A DNA stretch of 64,000 nucleotides from Halomonas denitrificans (GTDB taxonomy: Bacteria; Pseudomonadota; Gammaproteobacteria; Pseudomonadales; Halomonadaceae): NCBI RefSeq assembly GCF_003056305.1, contig NZ_PYVX01000007.1:1-64000 (forward strand). The letters run 5' to 3'. The first letter of the stretch is position 1, and every line of letters begins with the position of its first letter. The notes under the pieces are model-generated. The model ran no database searches. It was not told the origin of the DNA and saw only the letters and a list, made by a program, of their open reading frames with translations. Shown here piece after piece: positions 1 to 8,168 of the stretch. A program made the position numbers and the translations under genes.

Positions 1-262
1 GGGCGAGGCGCGACCAGGCGCCGCCGTCGACGGCGGCCCGGGCGGCCGCCACGGCGACCTCGGCATCGGCGGCGTCGCAGCTCGCCACCTCGGCCAGTGT
101 CTCGCCGGTGGCCGGGTTGACGGTGGCAAGGGTCGCACCGCTCTGGGCATCGACGAAGGCGTCGTCGATATAGGCGCGGGTCTCGAGGCCTCGCTCGACG
201 GTCAGCTCGGCGGCCAGCGCCTGCCACTCCTCGCGGGTCGTCGGATGACGATCATGGCTCAT
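1..262 (-). CDS. puuC: Gamma-glutamyl-gamma-aminobutyraldehyde dehydrogenase, N-terminal part (PuuC-like)
   Basis: Only about 87 N-terminal residues lie in the window; the gene runs off the left edge. The start at 262 forms an ATGA overlap with the stop of the aminotransferase upstream, preceded by GAGGAG. The reading includes RAYIDDAFVDAQSG and TVNPATGETLAEV, the N-terminal beta-strand region of NAD-dependent aldehyde dehydrogenases. The catalytic Cys and Glu are outside the window. In the Puu pathway this enzyme oxidises gamma-glutamyl-GABA-aldehyde to gamma-glutamyl-GABA, and the neighbours puuD, an aminotransferase and puuA fit that. A simpler aminobutyraldehyde dehydrogenase is possible from the N-terminus alone. 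Confidence 0.8.
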   Translation of the reverse strand, partial: MSHDRHPTTREEWQALAAELTVERGLETRAYIDDAFVDAQSGATLATVNPATGETLAEVASCDAADAEVAVAAARAAVDGGAWSRLA

Positions 263-1662
263 GCGCGAATCTCCTCTTCTTGGTCGGCCGCGGTCGGTGC
301 CGCGGCGTCTTGGTCGGTCAGGCGGCGAACGGTCTCGTCCAGGGCCCGGCGCGCCAGGCGCACCAGTTCGTCGATCTCGTCGCGGGTGATCACCAGTGGC
401 GGGGCGATGATCATGGTATCGCCCACCGAGCGCATCACCAGCCCCGTGGCGAAGCAGATGTCGCGGCACAGATTGCCGGCCGACAGGGCCTTGTCGAAGC
501 GCTCGCCGGTGGCCGGGTCGACCAGCTCCAGCGCGCCCATCAGGCCCAGCGAGCGCGCCTCGCCGACCAGGGGATGGTCGTCGAGCTCGGCCCAGCGCTC
601 GGCCAGGTAGGGGCCCAGGTCGTCGCGGACCCGCTCGACGACGCCCTCGGCCTCCAGCAGCTCCAGGTTCCGAAGCGCCACGGCCGCGCAGGTCGGGTGC
701 CCGGAGTAGGTGAAGCCGTGGAAGAACTCGCCCCCCTCCTCGATCAGGGTCTTTGCCACGCGATCGCCCACCAGCACGCCGCCGATCGGCAGGTAACCCG
801 AGGAGAGCCCCTTGGCGATCGGCATCAGGTCCGGCTCGAGGCCGAAGTGCTGGCTGCCGAACCACTCGCCGAGGCGCCCGAAGCCGCAGATCACCTCGTC
901 GGCGACCAGCAGGATGTCGTACTTGGCGAGCACCGCCTTGACCGCCGGCCAGTAGCTCGCCGGCGGCATGATGGCGCCGCCGGCGCCCTGCACGGGCTCG
1001 GCGATGAAGGCCGCGACGTTCTCCTCGCCGAGCTCGAGGATCCGCTCCTCCAGCGCCGCGGCGCAGGCGCGCCCGAAGGCCTCCGGCGACTGATCCTGCC
1101 CTTCACCGAACCAGTAGGGCTGGCGGATATGCGTGATGCCTGGCACGCAGGGGCCTCCCTGGTCGTGCATCGGCGCCATGCCGCCCAGGCTCATGCCCGC
1201 CACGGTGGAGCCGTGATAGCCGTTCTCGCGACCGATGATCCACTGCTTCTCGGGCTTGCCCTTCAGCGCCCAGTAGCGACGCACCATGCGCAGCACGGTG
1301 TCGTTGGCCTCGGACCCGGAGCCGGTGAAGAAGACGTGGTTGATATGGTCCGGCGCCAGCGCACAGAGCTTCTCGGCGAGGCGGGCGACCGGCGGGTGGG
1401 TCGTCTTGAAGAAGGTGTTGTAGTAGGGCAGCTCGGCCATCTGCTGCGTCGCCGCCTCGACCAGCTCGCGGCGGCCATAGCCGAGGTTCACGCACCACAG
1501 GCCGGCCATGCCGTCGAGGATGCGATGGCCCTCGCTGTCATGGATATAGACGCCGTCGGCCCGGGTGATGACGCGACACCCCTCCTCGCCCAGCGCCTGG
1601 AAGTCGGTGAAGGGGTGCAGGTGGTGGGCCCGATCCAGGGCCTGACACGCTTGAGTCTGCAT
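259..1662 (-). CDS. spuC: Class III aminotransferase, putrescine/polyamine--pyruvate type (SpuC-like)
   Basis: 467 residues, full length for a PLP-dependent class III (omega) aminotransferase. The start at 1662 is chosen because CGGAGAC lies just upstream; longer readings lack one. Visible motifs: TGSGSEANDT near residue 113 (PLP phosphate binding), LLVADEV with Asp255, and the Schiff-base lysine Lys284 in PIAKGLSSG. The family moves the amino group of putrescine, spermidine or cadaverine (or their glutamyl forms) to pyruvate, giving aminoaldehydes that the next gene, an aldehyde dehydrogenase, would oxidise. It lies 25 nt downstream of puuD and overlaps puuC by 4 nt, so the three are almost surely one operon. 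Substrate choice within the family cannot be fixed from sequence. Confidence 0.88.
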   Translation of the reverse strand: MQTQACQALDRAHHLHPFTDFQALGEEGCRVITRADGVYIHDSEGHRILDGMAGLWCVNLGYGRRELVEAATQQMAELPYYNTFFKTTHPPVARLAEKLCALAPDHINHVFFTGSGSEANDTVLRMVRRYWALKGKPEKQWIIGRENGYHGSTVAGMSLGGMAPMHDQGGPCVPGITHIRQPYWFGEGQDQSPEAFGRACAAALEERILELGEENVAAFIAEPVQGAGGAIMPPASYWPAVKAVLAKYDILLVADEVICGFGRLGEWFGSQHFGLEPDLMPIAKGLSSGYLPIGGVLVGDRVAKTLIEEGGEFFHGFTYSGHPTCAAVALRNLELLEAEGVVERVRDDLGPYLAERWAELDDHPLVGEARSLGLMGALELVDPATGERFDKALSAGNLCRDICFATGLVMRSVGDTMIIAPPLVITRDEIDELVRLARRALDETVRRLTDQDAAAPTAADQEEEIRA

Positions 1663-1687
1663 GATGCGTCTCCGTTGTCGCGGCCCC

Positions 1688-2455
1688 TCAGGCCGGCGAG
1701 TGCTCGGGGCGGGCCTGGCGCTGCGCACAGGCCCCGGCGAAGGCGGTGAACAGGGCGTCGTAGAGCGGATGCTCACGGGGACGCCACTCGGGGTGCCACT
1801 GCACCGCCAGGGTGAAGGCCGGCGCGTCGGTGACCGAGATGGCCTCGATCAGGCCGTCCGGCGCCACGGCCTCGGCGGTGAGGCCCTCGCCGAGTCGCGC
1901 GATGCCCTGCTGGTGCAGGGAGTTCACCCGGGCGTGCCGCTCGGGATAGAGCGCCGCGAGGCGCCCGCCCGGGAGGATCTCCAGGTCGTGGCAGGGGGCG
2001 TACTGGGTCTCGCGGTCGCCGTCCGGCTCGCGGTGGTCGAGCCTGCCCGGCACCTTCTGCACCGCCTGGTGGAGGCTGCCGCCGAAGGCCACGTTGAGCT
2101 CCTGGAAGCCGCGGCAGATGCCCAGCAGCGGCAGCCTCAGGTCCAGTGCCACCGGCACCCAGGCCAGGGCCGCGGCATCGCGGCTCCGATCGTCGCGGGT
2201 GTTCTCCGGCTCGCGCTCGGCGCCGTAGCGCTGCGGGACCACGTTGGTGTAGCTGCCGGTCAGCACCAGGCCATCCAGGCGCGCCAGCAGGGGCTTGATG
2301 TCCGCCCCCTCGACGGTCTCCCAGACCGGCAGCACTACCGGTTCGAGACCATACTCCCGCAGGGCGGTGAGATACTTGTCGGTCACCATGTGCGCGGGGT
2401 GGCCCTCCACCTCGCGGCGACAGGCGATCACCCCCACCAGGGGTCGAGTCGGCAT
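1688..2455 (-). CDS. puuD: Gamma-glutamyl-GABA hydrolase (class I glutamine amidotransferase fold)
   Basis: 255 residues, close to E. coli PuuD in length and pattern. The class I glutamine amidotransferase triad is intact: nucleophile Cys114 in LGICRGFQELN, and His221 and Glu223 in VQWHPEW. The N-terminus RPLVGVIACRR is typical of the peptidase C26 family. It hydrolyses gamma-glutamyl-GABA to glutamate and GABA in the cytoplasm, the last step of the glutamylated putrescine route. It is first in the leftward operon and divergent from puuA, so both probably share control from the 217-nt gap. The start has AGGAGGC just upstream. Confidence 0.9.
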   Translation of the reverse strand: MPTRPLVGVIACRREVEGHPAHMVTDKYLTALREYGLEPVVLPVWETVEGADIKPLLARLDGLVLTGSYTNVVPQRYGAEREPENTRDDRSRDAAALAWVPVALDLRLPLLGICRGFQELNVAFGGSLHQAVQKVPGRLDHREPDGDRETQYAPCHDLEILPGGRLAALYPERHARVNSLHQQGIARLGEGLTAEAVAPDGLIEAISVTDAPAFTLAVQWHPEWRPREHPLYDALFTAFAGACAQRQARPEHSPA

Positions 2456-2574
2456 GGCAGCCTCCTTGAAAGCGTCAGCGTCAGGGTTGTTATGCTTTGC
2501 TCAACATAGCGCGGTTGATTAATCTTGCCAACCCGCGCGACGCCATTCGCGAGAGAGACAAACGCAATAGCTTG

Positions 2575-2580
2575 ATTATA
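2575..2580 (-). promoter_or_regulatory. Candidate -10 box for the puuD operon
   Basis: A perfect TATAAT on the minus strand in the AT-rich puuD/puuA divergent gap (2456-2672). The -35 position (about 2598-2603) reads CGGCTT, a poor match, so activator dependence is possible. On the plus strand a TTGACA at 2645-2650 could be a -35 for puuA, but only AAAGAT is found at the -10 position, and the transcript would then begin downstream of the ATG at 2673. Confidence 0.4.
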
Positions 2581-2711
2581 CTGAACAACTTACAGAAAAG
2601 CCGATCATGGTGTTATCGGAAATACCGCATCAGACGTAAATTATTTGACAACACCGGACGGTTCGGCCAAAGATGACCACAACGCCAACATCCAAGAAAA
2701 CAGGTGTCATC

Positions 2712-4088
2712 ATGCCGCCCCTTCCCGTCGACGAAGCCCGTGACTTCCTGGATCGTCACCCCGACATTGCCAGCATCGACCTGCTGATCAGCGACCTCAA
2801 CGGCGTGCAGCGCGGCAAGCGCATCCCGCGCGAGAACCTGGAGAAGGCCTATCGCGACGGCATCAACCTGCCCGCCTCGGTGTTCGCCCTGGACATCCTC
2901 GGCAACACCATCGAGGAGACCGGACTGGGGCTCGTAAGCGGCGACGCCGACAGGGTCTGCCGCCCGGTGCCGGGCACCCTGATGCCGAGCCCCTGGCTGC
3001 GCGACGGCCGCCAGGCCCAGCTGCTGATGACCATGACCGAGGCCGACGGCGGCCCCTACTTCGCCGACCCCCGCCAGGTGCTGACCCGGGTGCTCGAGCG
3101 CTTCGGCCGGGCGGGTCTGACGCCGGTGGTCGCGGTGGAGATGGAGTTCTACCTGGTCGACCGAGCGCGCAACGCCCTGGGCATGATCCAGCCGCCCTGC
3201 TCGCCGGCCAGCGGCGAGCGCGCCACCCACAGCCAACTCTACTCGATCAGCGAGCTCGACGAATACGCCGACTTCCTCGAGGAGATCCAGGAAGCGGCGC
3301 GCCTTCAGGCCCTGCCGCTGGATACCGCCCTCAAGGAGTGCGCCCCGGGGCAGTTCGAGATCAACCTGATTCACTGCGACGACGCCCTGGCGGCCTGCGA
3401 CAGCGCCGTGCTGCTCAAGCGGCTGATCAAGGGCGTGGCGATCAAGCACGGCTTCGAGGCCACCTTCATGGCCAAGCCCTACGGCGGGGAAGCCGGCAGC
3501 GGCACCCACGTGCACATCAGCCTGCTCGACGAGGCGGGCCGCAACGTCTTCGCGGCCGAGGACCAGGACCCGCTGGGCACGCCCCGCCTCCGTGAGGCCG
3601 TGGCCGGACTGCTGGACCTGATGCCGGCCTCCATGGCGCTGTTCGCCCCCAACCTCAATGCCTTCCGCCGCTTCCAGCCGGGCCTCTACGTGCCCATGGC
3701 CCCGACCTGGGGCTACGACAACCGCTCGGTGGCGGTGCGCATCCCGTCGGGCCCCAACGCGGCGCGACGCCTCGAGCACCGGGTGGCCGGTGCCGACGCC
3801 AACCCCTACCTGCTGATGGCGACGCTGCTGGCGGCCATCGACCATGGCCTGCAGCACCGGCTCACGCCGCCGCCGGCGATCGAGGGCAATGCCTACGACC
3901 AGGTGGCGCCCAGCCTGACCAACAGCTGGAGCCAGGCGCTGGACCTGCTGGAAGGCAGCGAGGTGCTGGCCGAGGCCCTCGGACGCGACTTCCTCCACGT
4001 CTTCCTGGCCAACCGCCGAGCCGAACGCGACCAGGCCATGCAGGCGGTCAGCAAGCTGGAGTACGACTGGTACCTGCGCCACGTCTGA
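2712..4088 (+). CDS. puuA: Gamma-glutamylputrescine synthetase (glutamine synthetase family)
   Basis: 458 residues from ATG 2712, which has CAGGTG seven bases upstream; an in-frame ATG at 2673 (471 residues) has no ribosome-binding site. The protein matches the PuuA pattern throughout: ISDLNGVQRGKRIP, PASVFALDILGN, VAVEMEFYLVD (metal-binding Glu), ATFMAKPY, SGTHVHIS (ATP/metal His), FQPGLYVPMAPTWGYDNRS and EHRVAGADANPYL. It ligates glutamate to putrescine using ATP, committing putrescine to the glutamylated pathway. It faces away from puuD and is followed after about 160 nt by a small reading frame and an NhaC-type antiporter. Other glutamylamide synthetases are possible, but neighbours support putrescine. 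Confidence 0.88.
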   Translation: MPPLPVDEARDFLDRHPDIASIDLLISDLNGVQRGKRIPRENLEKAYRDGINLPASVFALDILGNTIEETGLGLVSGDADRVCRPVPGTLMPSPWLRDGRQAQLLMTMTEADGGPYFADPRQVLTRVLERFGRAGLTPVVAVEMEFYLVDRARNALGMIQPPCSPASGERATHSQLYSISELDEYADFLEEIQEAARLQALPLDTALKECAPGQFEINLIHCDDALAACDSAVLLKRLIKGVAIKHGFEATFMAKPYGGEAGSGTHVHISLLDEAGRNVFAAEDQDPLGTPRLREAVAGLLDLMPASMALFAPNLNAFRRFQPGLYVPMAPTWGYDNRSVAVRIPSGPNAARRLEHRVAGADANPYLLMATLLAAIDHGLQHRLTPPPAIEGNAYDQVAPSLTNSWSQALDLLEGSEVLAEALGRDFLHVFLANRRAERDQAMQAVSKLEYDWYLRHV

Positions 4089-4247
4089 TCCCGGCGCGGC
4101 CTATCGGCCCCGACACTTTCCCCGAGCACTCCCATGACCGATGACCCCGGCGCCCCCGCCGGCGGTCGTCCGGGCCGCCCCGTGTCGGTCCGGTGACACC
4201 CCTCACCCTCAAAGCCACCAACCCAACGCCAACAAGGGAGCCCTGCA

Positions 4248-4346
4248 ATGACAATCACAACCCCCCTTGCCCCGGCCCATGCCGACCCAACCACTCTCCC
4301 CGATACGCCCGGCGCCGCACCGCTGCGCGAAGGGGGTCGGCCATGA
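4248..4346 (+). CDS. Possible 32-residue leader peptide overlapping the NhaC-type antiporter
   Basis: An ATG at 4248 is preceded at 4234-4239 by AAGGGAG, a strong ribosome-binding site. It reads MTITTPLAPAHADP to LREGGRP, 32 residues rich in Pro, Ala and Thr, and its TGA at 4344-4346 overlaps the antiporter ATG at 4343 as ATGA. That arrangement suggests translational coupling. I recognise no family. It may be only a chance frame in the upstream region, since the antiporter has its own AGGGGGT site inside this ORF. Confidence 0.4.
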   Translation: MTITTPLAPAHADPTTLPDTPGAAPLREGGRP

Positions 4347-5827
4347 GCCAGTCCACCCACCCCTTCGCCCCCTCGCTGCCCGCGCGACGCGGCACGGGCC
4401 GCACCCTGACGCTGATGCTCGCCGTGCTCGCCACGGTGGTCGGCCTGACGCTGACCCACCGGTCCGGCACGGACTTCGGCTGGATCAGCCTGGTGCCCTC
4501 GCTGATCGTGCTGGTGGTGGCCATCGCCACCCACCGCACCCTCGAGGCCCTGGCGATCGGCGCGATCTCCGGGCTGATCCTGCTCCAGCCGGAGGACTTC
4601 GTCGGCGAACTGGCCGATATCTCGCTCTCGGTGATGATGGACGAGACCATCGCCTGGCTGATCCTGGTCTGCGGCCTGATGGGCGGCTTCATCGCCATGC
4701 TCGAGAAGTCGGGCTGCACCCTGAGCTTCAGCCACTTCATGACCCGGCTGGTGAAGACCCGCCGCCAGTCGCTGCTGAGCACCGCGGCGCTGGGCGTGCT
4801 GATCTTCATCGACGACTACCTCAACGCCCTGGCCACCTCGGCGGCGATGAAACGCCTCACCGACCGCTTCGGCGTCTCCCGCGAGAAGCTCGCCTACATC
4901 GTCGACTCCACCGCGGCGCCGATCTGCATCCTGGTGCCGCTCTCCACCTGGGCGGTCTACTTCGCCGAGCTGCTCGAGACCAATGGCGCGACCGAGAGCG
5001 CGGGCATGTGGCTCTACATCCAGTCGATCCCCTTCATGCTCTACGGCTGGGTGGCCATGGGCCTGGTGCTGCTGGTGGCGATCGGCATCATGCCCGACAT
5101 CGGACCGATGAAGGCCGCCGAGGCGCGCGCCAAGGGCGGCCAGCCGATCCCCGACGACGCGCCCGATGTCGCCCTCGGCGAGGACGACGTGCCCCGTACC
5201 CGTCCGTGGGTCGGCGTGATCAACTTCCTGGCGCCGATGGCGGTGCTGATCGGCGCCAGCGCCTGGTTCGAGATCGACCTGCTCAAGGGGGTGATCGTGG
5301 CGATCATGTTCACCATCCTGCTCTACCTGATCCAGCGCCTGGCCACCTTCGCCACGCTGATGGACGCCATCATGGACGGCTTTCGCACCATGATGCTGCC
5401 GCTGGCCATCGTCGCGGTGGGCTTCGTGCTGCGCGAGATCAACGACCAGCTGGGCATGACCGCCTTCATGATCGACGCCCTGACGCCCCACCTGACGGTC
5501 GCCCTGCTGCCGGCCATCGTGTTCCTCTCCATGGCCGTGGTGGTCTTCGCCACCGGCTCCTCCTGGGGGGTGTTCGTGATCTCGATCCCCATCGTGGTGC
5601 CTATCGCCCAGAGCATGGGCGCCCCGATGCCGCTGGTGGTCGGCGCGCTGCTCTCCGCCTCGAGCTTCGGCAGCCACGCCTGCTTCTTCTCCGACTCCTC
5701 GGTGCTCTCCTCCCAGGGCAGCGGCTGCCAGCCGATGCAGCACGCCCTCACCCAGTTCCCCTACGCGCTGATCGGGGCCGGCGTCACCGCGCTGGGCTTC
5801 CTGGCGCTGGGCTTCCTGTTGACCTGA
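4343..5827 (+). CDS. NhaC-family Na+/H+ antiporter-like membrane transporter (polyamine cluster)
   Basis: 494 residues; start at 4343 after AGGGGGTCGGCC. About 11-12 hydrophobic segments are visible, with the family patterns VCGLMGGFIAMLEKSG, FIDDYLNALA, VDSTAAPICILVPLSTW, FATGSSWGVFVI and SSFGSHACFFSDSSVLSSQGSGC. These place it in the NhaC antiporter family (PF03553 type), whose members include Na+/H+ antiporters and amino-acid or amine exchangers. Beside puuA a role in putrescine or amino-acid exchange is the better inference than pH homeostasis. A second copy of the same family is at 8169-9644. A strong hairpin follows the stop. Confidence 0.8.
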   Translation: MSQSTHPFAPSLPARRGTGRTLTLMLAVLATVVGLTLTHRSGTDFGWISLVPSLIVLVVAIATHRTLEALAIGAISGLILLQPEDFVGELADISLSVMMDETIAWLILVCGLMGGFIAMLEKSGCTLSFSHFMTRLVKTRRQSLLSTAALGVLIFIDDYLNALATSAAMKRLTDRFGVSREKLAYIVDSTAAPICILVPLSTWAVYFAELLETNGATESAGMWLYIQSIPFMLYGWVAMGLVLLVAIGIMPDIGPMKAAEARAKGGQPIPDDAPDVALGEDDVPRTRPWVGVINFLAPMAVLIGASAWFEIDLLKGVIVAIMFTILLYLIQRLATFATLMDAIMDGFRTMMLPLAIVAVGFVLREINDQLGMTAFMIDALTPHLTVALLPAIVFLSMAVVVFATGSSWGVFVISIPIVVPIAQSMGAPMPLVVGALLSASSFGSHACFFSDSSVLSSQGSGCQPMQHALTQFPYALIGAGVTALGFLALGFLLT

Positions 5828-5854
5828 AACGGCTCGGGCGTATCGCGCCCCCTG

Positions 5855-5896
5855 AACGACCGCGCCCCGGCCAGAGATGGCCGGGGCGCGGTCGTT
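5855..5896 (+). terminator. Strong hairpin after the NhaC-type gene
   Basis: An 18-bp perfect stem (5855-5872 with 5879-5896; starts AACGACCGCG) with a 6-nt AGAGAT loop. No T-run follows, so it may terminate weakly or protect the mRNA 3' end. Confidence 0.6.
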
Positions 5897-6032
5897 GGCC
5901 ACTCCTGTCGTGGGTGATGCGCGTGAAGCGTTCGGGCTTGCTGCACCACGTCTAGACTGGAAAGCCCTCATTACCATGACCGCAGAAGGAGCTTCCAGAT
6001 GCCCTCACAAAACCACGTGCTAGGCGGCAGAG

Positions 6033-6686
6033 CTATTCGAGGAGGCGCATTCCCTGCTCGATATCGGCGGCAATGGCGTTGCAGAAACCCTCCCGGTCTC
6101 CTCGGAACAGCGCCTGGGTCACGTCACGATGATGGTCATCGGCGATGCTTGATGCGCCCCAGCGAGAACCGATCTGTCGCATGCTGGGCCCGTACTGCAG
6201 CCAGAGGAGTTCGACCAGAGGCAGCAACACCCGCGAGTGGCTGCGTCGATAGATCAGGAAGTGGAAACGATGGTTACCCCGCATGTAAGCCTGCATGTCC
6301 CCCTCTGCGATGGCCATATTGATCCGCGCATCGATATCCTCGAGGGCCGACAGATCATCGCCGGTCAGCCGGGGGAAGGCCTGACGGGAGACTTCGGTCT
6401 CTAGACTCTTGCGCGCAAACAGCACCTCGTGAAAGCGTTCACGACTCAGCTCGGGGACACGGATCTTGCGGCTGTCGGAGAACACCAGCGCCCCCTCCGT
6501 CACCAGCCAGCGCACGGCCTCACGGGCGGGCATTGCACTGGTACCGTACTCGGTGGCGATACGGCGGATCGAGATCAGGTCTCCCGGCGCAAAATCTCCT
6601 TCGCAGAGCCTCGTCCTTAGCGCTCGATGCAGTCGGGTGGCGGCGGTATCCGGCGAGAATCCTTCGCCCTGTTTCGGTTGCTCCAT
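6033..6686 (-). CDS. GntR-family transcriptional regulator (FadR/FCD subfamily)
   Basis: 217 residues. The N-terminal winged helix (about 15-80) shows RLHRALRTRLCEGDFAPGDLISIRRIATEYGTSAMPAREAVRWLVTEG read in pieces; the C-terminal FCD domain has the metal/ligand pattern ARKSLETEVSR, NHRFHFLIY and DDHHRDVTQAL. FCD regulators bind small carboxylates or amine-derived acids and usually repress a divergent operon. Here the divergent operon is oxidase-antiporter-oxidase (6833-11070), with a perfect palindrome in between. Base composition here is visibly less G/C-saturated than in the flanking genes, suggesting a different history. Confidence 0.85.
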   Translation of the reverse strand: MEQPKQGEGFSPDTAATRLHRALRTRLCEGDFAPGDLISIRRIATEYGTSAMPAREAVRWLVTEGALVFSDSRKIRVPELSRERFHEVLFARKSLETEVSRQAFPRLTGDDLSALEDIDARINMAIAEGDMQAYMRGNHRFHFLIYRRSHSRVLLPLVELLWLQYGPSMRQIGSRWGASSIADDHHRDVTQALFRGDREGFCNAIAADIEQGMRLLE

Positions 6687-6788
6687 CGGTTTGCCATGTC
6701 GTCGTCATACACCCCACCAGCATACCCCAAACAGACGCCGCCGCGGTTCCATCGGTCACCGGCTTGCCTCCACCGCAAGGCCTTGCTA

Positions 6789-6814
6789 GTGTGATCACAG
6801 ACATGTGATCACAC
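6789..6814. promoter_or_regulatory. Palindromic operator between gntR and the oxidase operon
   Basis: GTGTGATCAC at 6789-6798 and its exact reverse complement GTGATCACAC at 6805-6814, separated by AGACAT. Each half also contains the palindrome GTGATCAC. It ends 18 bases before the ATG at 6833, a position suited to repression. I infer it is bound by the adjacent GntR protein. Confidence 0.7.
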
Positions 6815-6832
6815 TTTACAGCGAGCACTATC

Positions 6833-8122
6833 ATGGCCTCATCGCGCCCTCCTTCCTACTACGCCGCATCCATCATCGAGGAATCCGACTACCCCGTCCT
6901 GGAGGGCGACCACCGCGTCGACGTCGCCATCGTGGGAGGTGGCTTCACGGGCGTGGCCACGGCCGTCGAGTTGAGCGAGCGGGGCTATCGGGTGGCGTTG
7001 ATCGAGGCGAACAAGATCGGTTGGGGAGCCAGTGGACGCAACGGCGGACAGGTCACCGGCAGCCTCTCCGGCGAGGATGCCATGCGCCGCCAGATGCGTC
7101 GCACCCTGGGCGATGACGCCGCCGACTTTGTCTGGGACCTCCGCTGGCGAGGCCAGCGCATCATCCGCGAACGCGTCGAGAAATACGCCATTCCTTGTGA
7201 CCTCAAGCACGGCCATCTCCAGGCGGCCTACAAGCCAAGCCATCTGACAGCGCTTAGACAGGACTATGCGGCCTCCCAGGACCACTGGATCGGGGAACAT
7301 GTCCACTGGCTGGACAAGGCAGCGGTCGAAGACGTGCTCGGCACGCGGCTCTACCATGGCGCGATTCGCAACGACTACAACATGCACCTCCATCCGCTGA
7401 ACCTTTGCCTGGGCGAGGCCCGAGCAGCGGCAAGCCTGGGGGCCAAGATTTTCGAAGCGTCACCGGTAAGGGAGATCGTGCATGGCGAATCCCCGGCCGT
7501 CATCGGCGAACACGGCCGCGTTCAGGCCGATAGCGTGATCCTGGCCGGCAACGCCTACCACCGCCTCGAGCACCAGCGGCTTGGCGGCAAGCTCTTCCCC
7601 GCCTCACTCGGCATCGTCACTACCGCCCCGCTGGATGAGGCCACCGCCAACGCCATCAACCCCCAGGACCTGGCCGTCTACGATACCCGCTTCGTGCTGG
7701 ACTATTACCGCCTCACCGCCGACCGGCGGCTGCTCTTCGGTGGCGGTGCCAACTACTCGGGACAAACGTCAGACGACATCGCCGCCGAACTGCGCCCGCG
7801 GCTGGAGCACACTTTCCCGCAGCTCGAGGGCGTGGCGCTCGACTTCCAGTGGCAGGGACTCGCCGGGATCGTGATCAACCGCGTACCGATGCTCGGCAAG
7901 CTCTCTCCCCACGTCTACTACGCCCAAGGCTACTCCGGACATGGCATCGCCACCTCGCACCTCGTCGGCGAGATCCTCGCCGAGGCGGTCGACGGCAGCA
8001 TGCGGGCATTTGATGCCTTCGCCAATGTCCGTCACTGGCGAGTGCCTCTCAGCGACCGTCTCGGCAATACCCTGCTGGCGGCCGGCATGTGGTACTACCA
8101 ACTGCTGGAGCGCCTGCGCTGA
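6833..8122 (+). CDS. FAD-dependent amine oxidoreductase (PuuB/DAO family)
   Basis: 429 residues. The FAD dinucleotide fold is at 31-60 (VAIVGGGFTG, residues 31-40), followed by GWGASGRNGGQV (the DAO isoalloxazine loop), LHPLNL, DYYRLTADRRLLFGGG and the C-terminal YYAQGYSGHGIATSHL. These are the signatures of gamma-glutamylputrescine oxidase and relatives, which oxidise an amine to an aldehyde, releasing ammonia and peroxide. It is first in a GntR-controlled operon, 46 nt before an NhaC-type transporter. The real substrate is unknown; a non-putrescine amine is likely because two other PuuB-like genes exist nearby. Confidence 0.85.
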   Translation: MASSRPPSYYAASIIEESDYPVLEGDHRVDVAIVGGGFTGVATAVELSERGYRVALIEANKIGWGASGRNGGQVTGSLSGEDAMRRQMRRTLGDDAADFVWDLRWRGQRIIRERVEKYAIPCDLKHGHLQAAYKPSHLTALRQDYAASQDHWIGEHVHWLDKAAVEDVLGTRLYHGAIRNDYNMHLHPLNLCLGEARAAASLGAKIFEASPVREIVHGESPAVIGEHGRVQADSVILAGNAYHRLEHQRLGGKLFPASLGIVTTAPLDEATANAINPQDLAVYDTRFVLDYYRLTADRRLLFGGGANYSGQTSDDIAAELRPRLEHTFPQLEGVALDFQWQGLAGIVINRVPMLGKLSPHVYYAQGYSGHGIATSHLVGEILAEAVDGSMRAFDAFANVRHWRVPLSDRLGNTLLAAGMWYYQLLERLR

Positions 8123-8168
8123 CCGCCACCACCACCCTCAACACAATGACAACATCGAGGAGGTCTCC

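Noticed and set aside
6789-6814. Possible CRP (cAMP receptor) site, since TGTGA and TCACA occur
   Set aside because: The half-sites are adjacent or wrongly spaced; the TGTGA-N6-TCACA pattern is not met. The palindrome fits a dedicated operator better.
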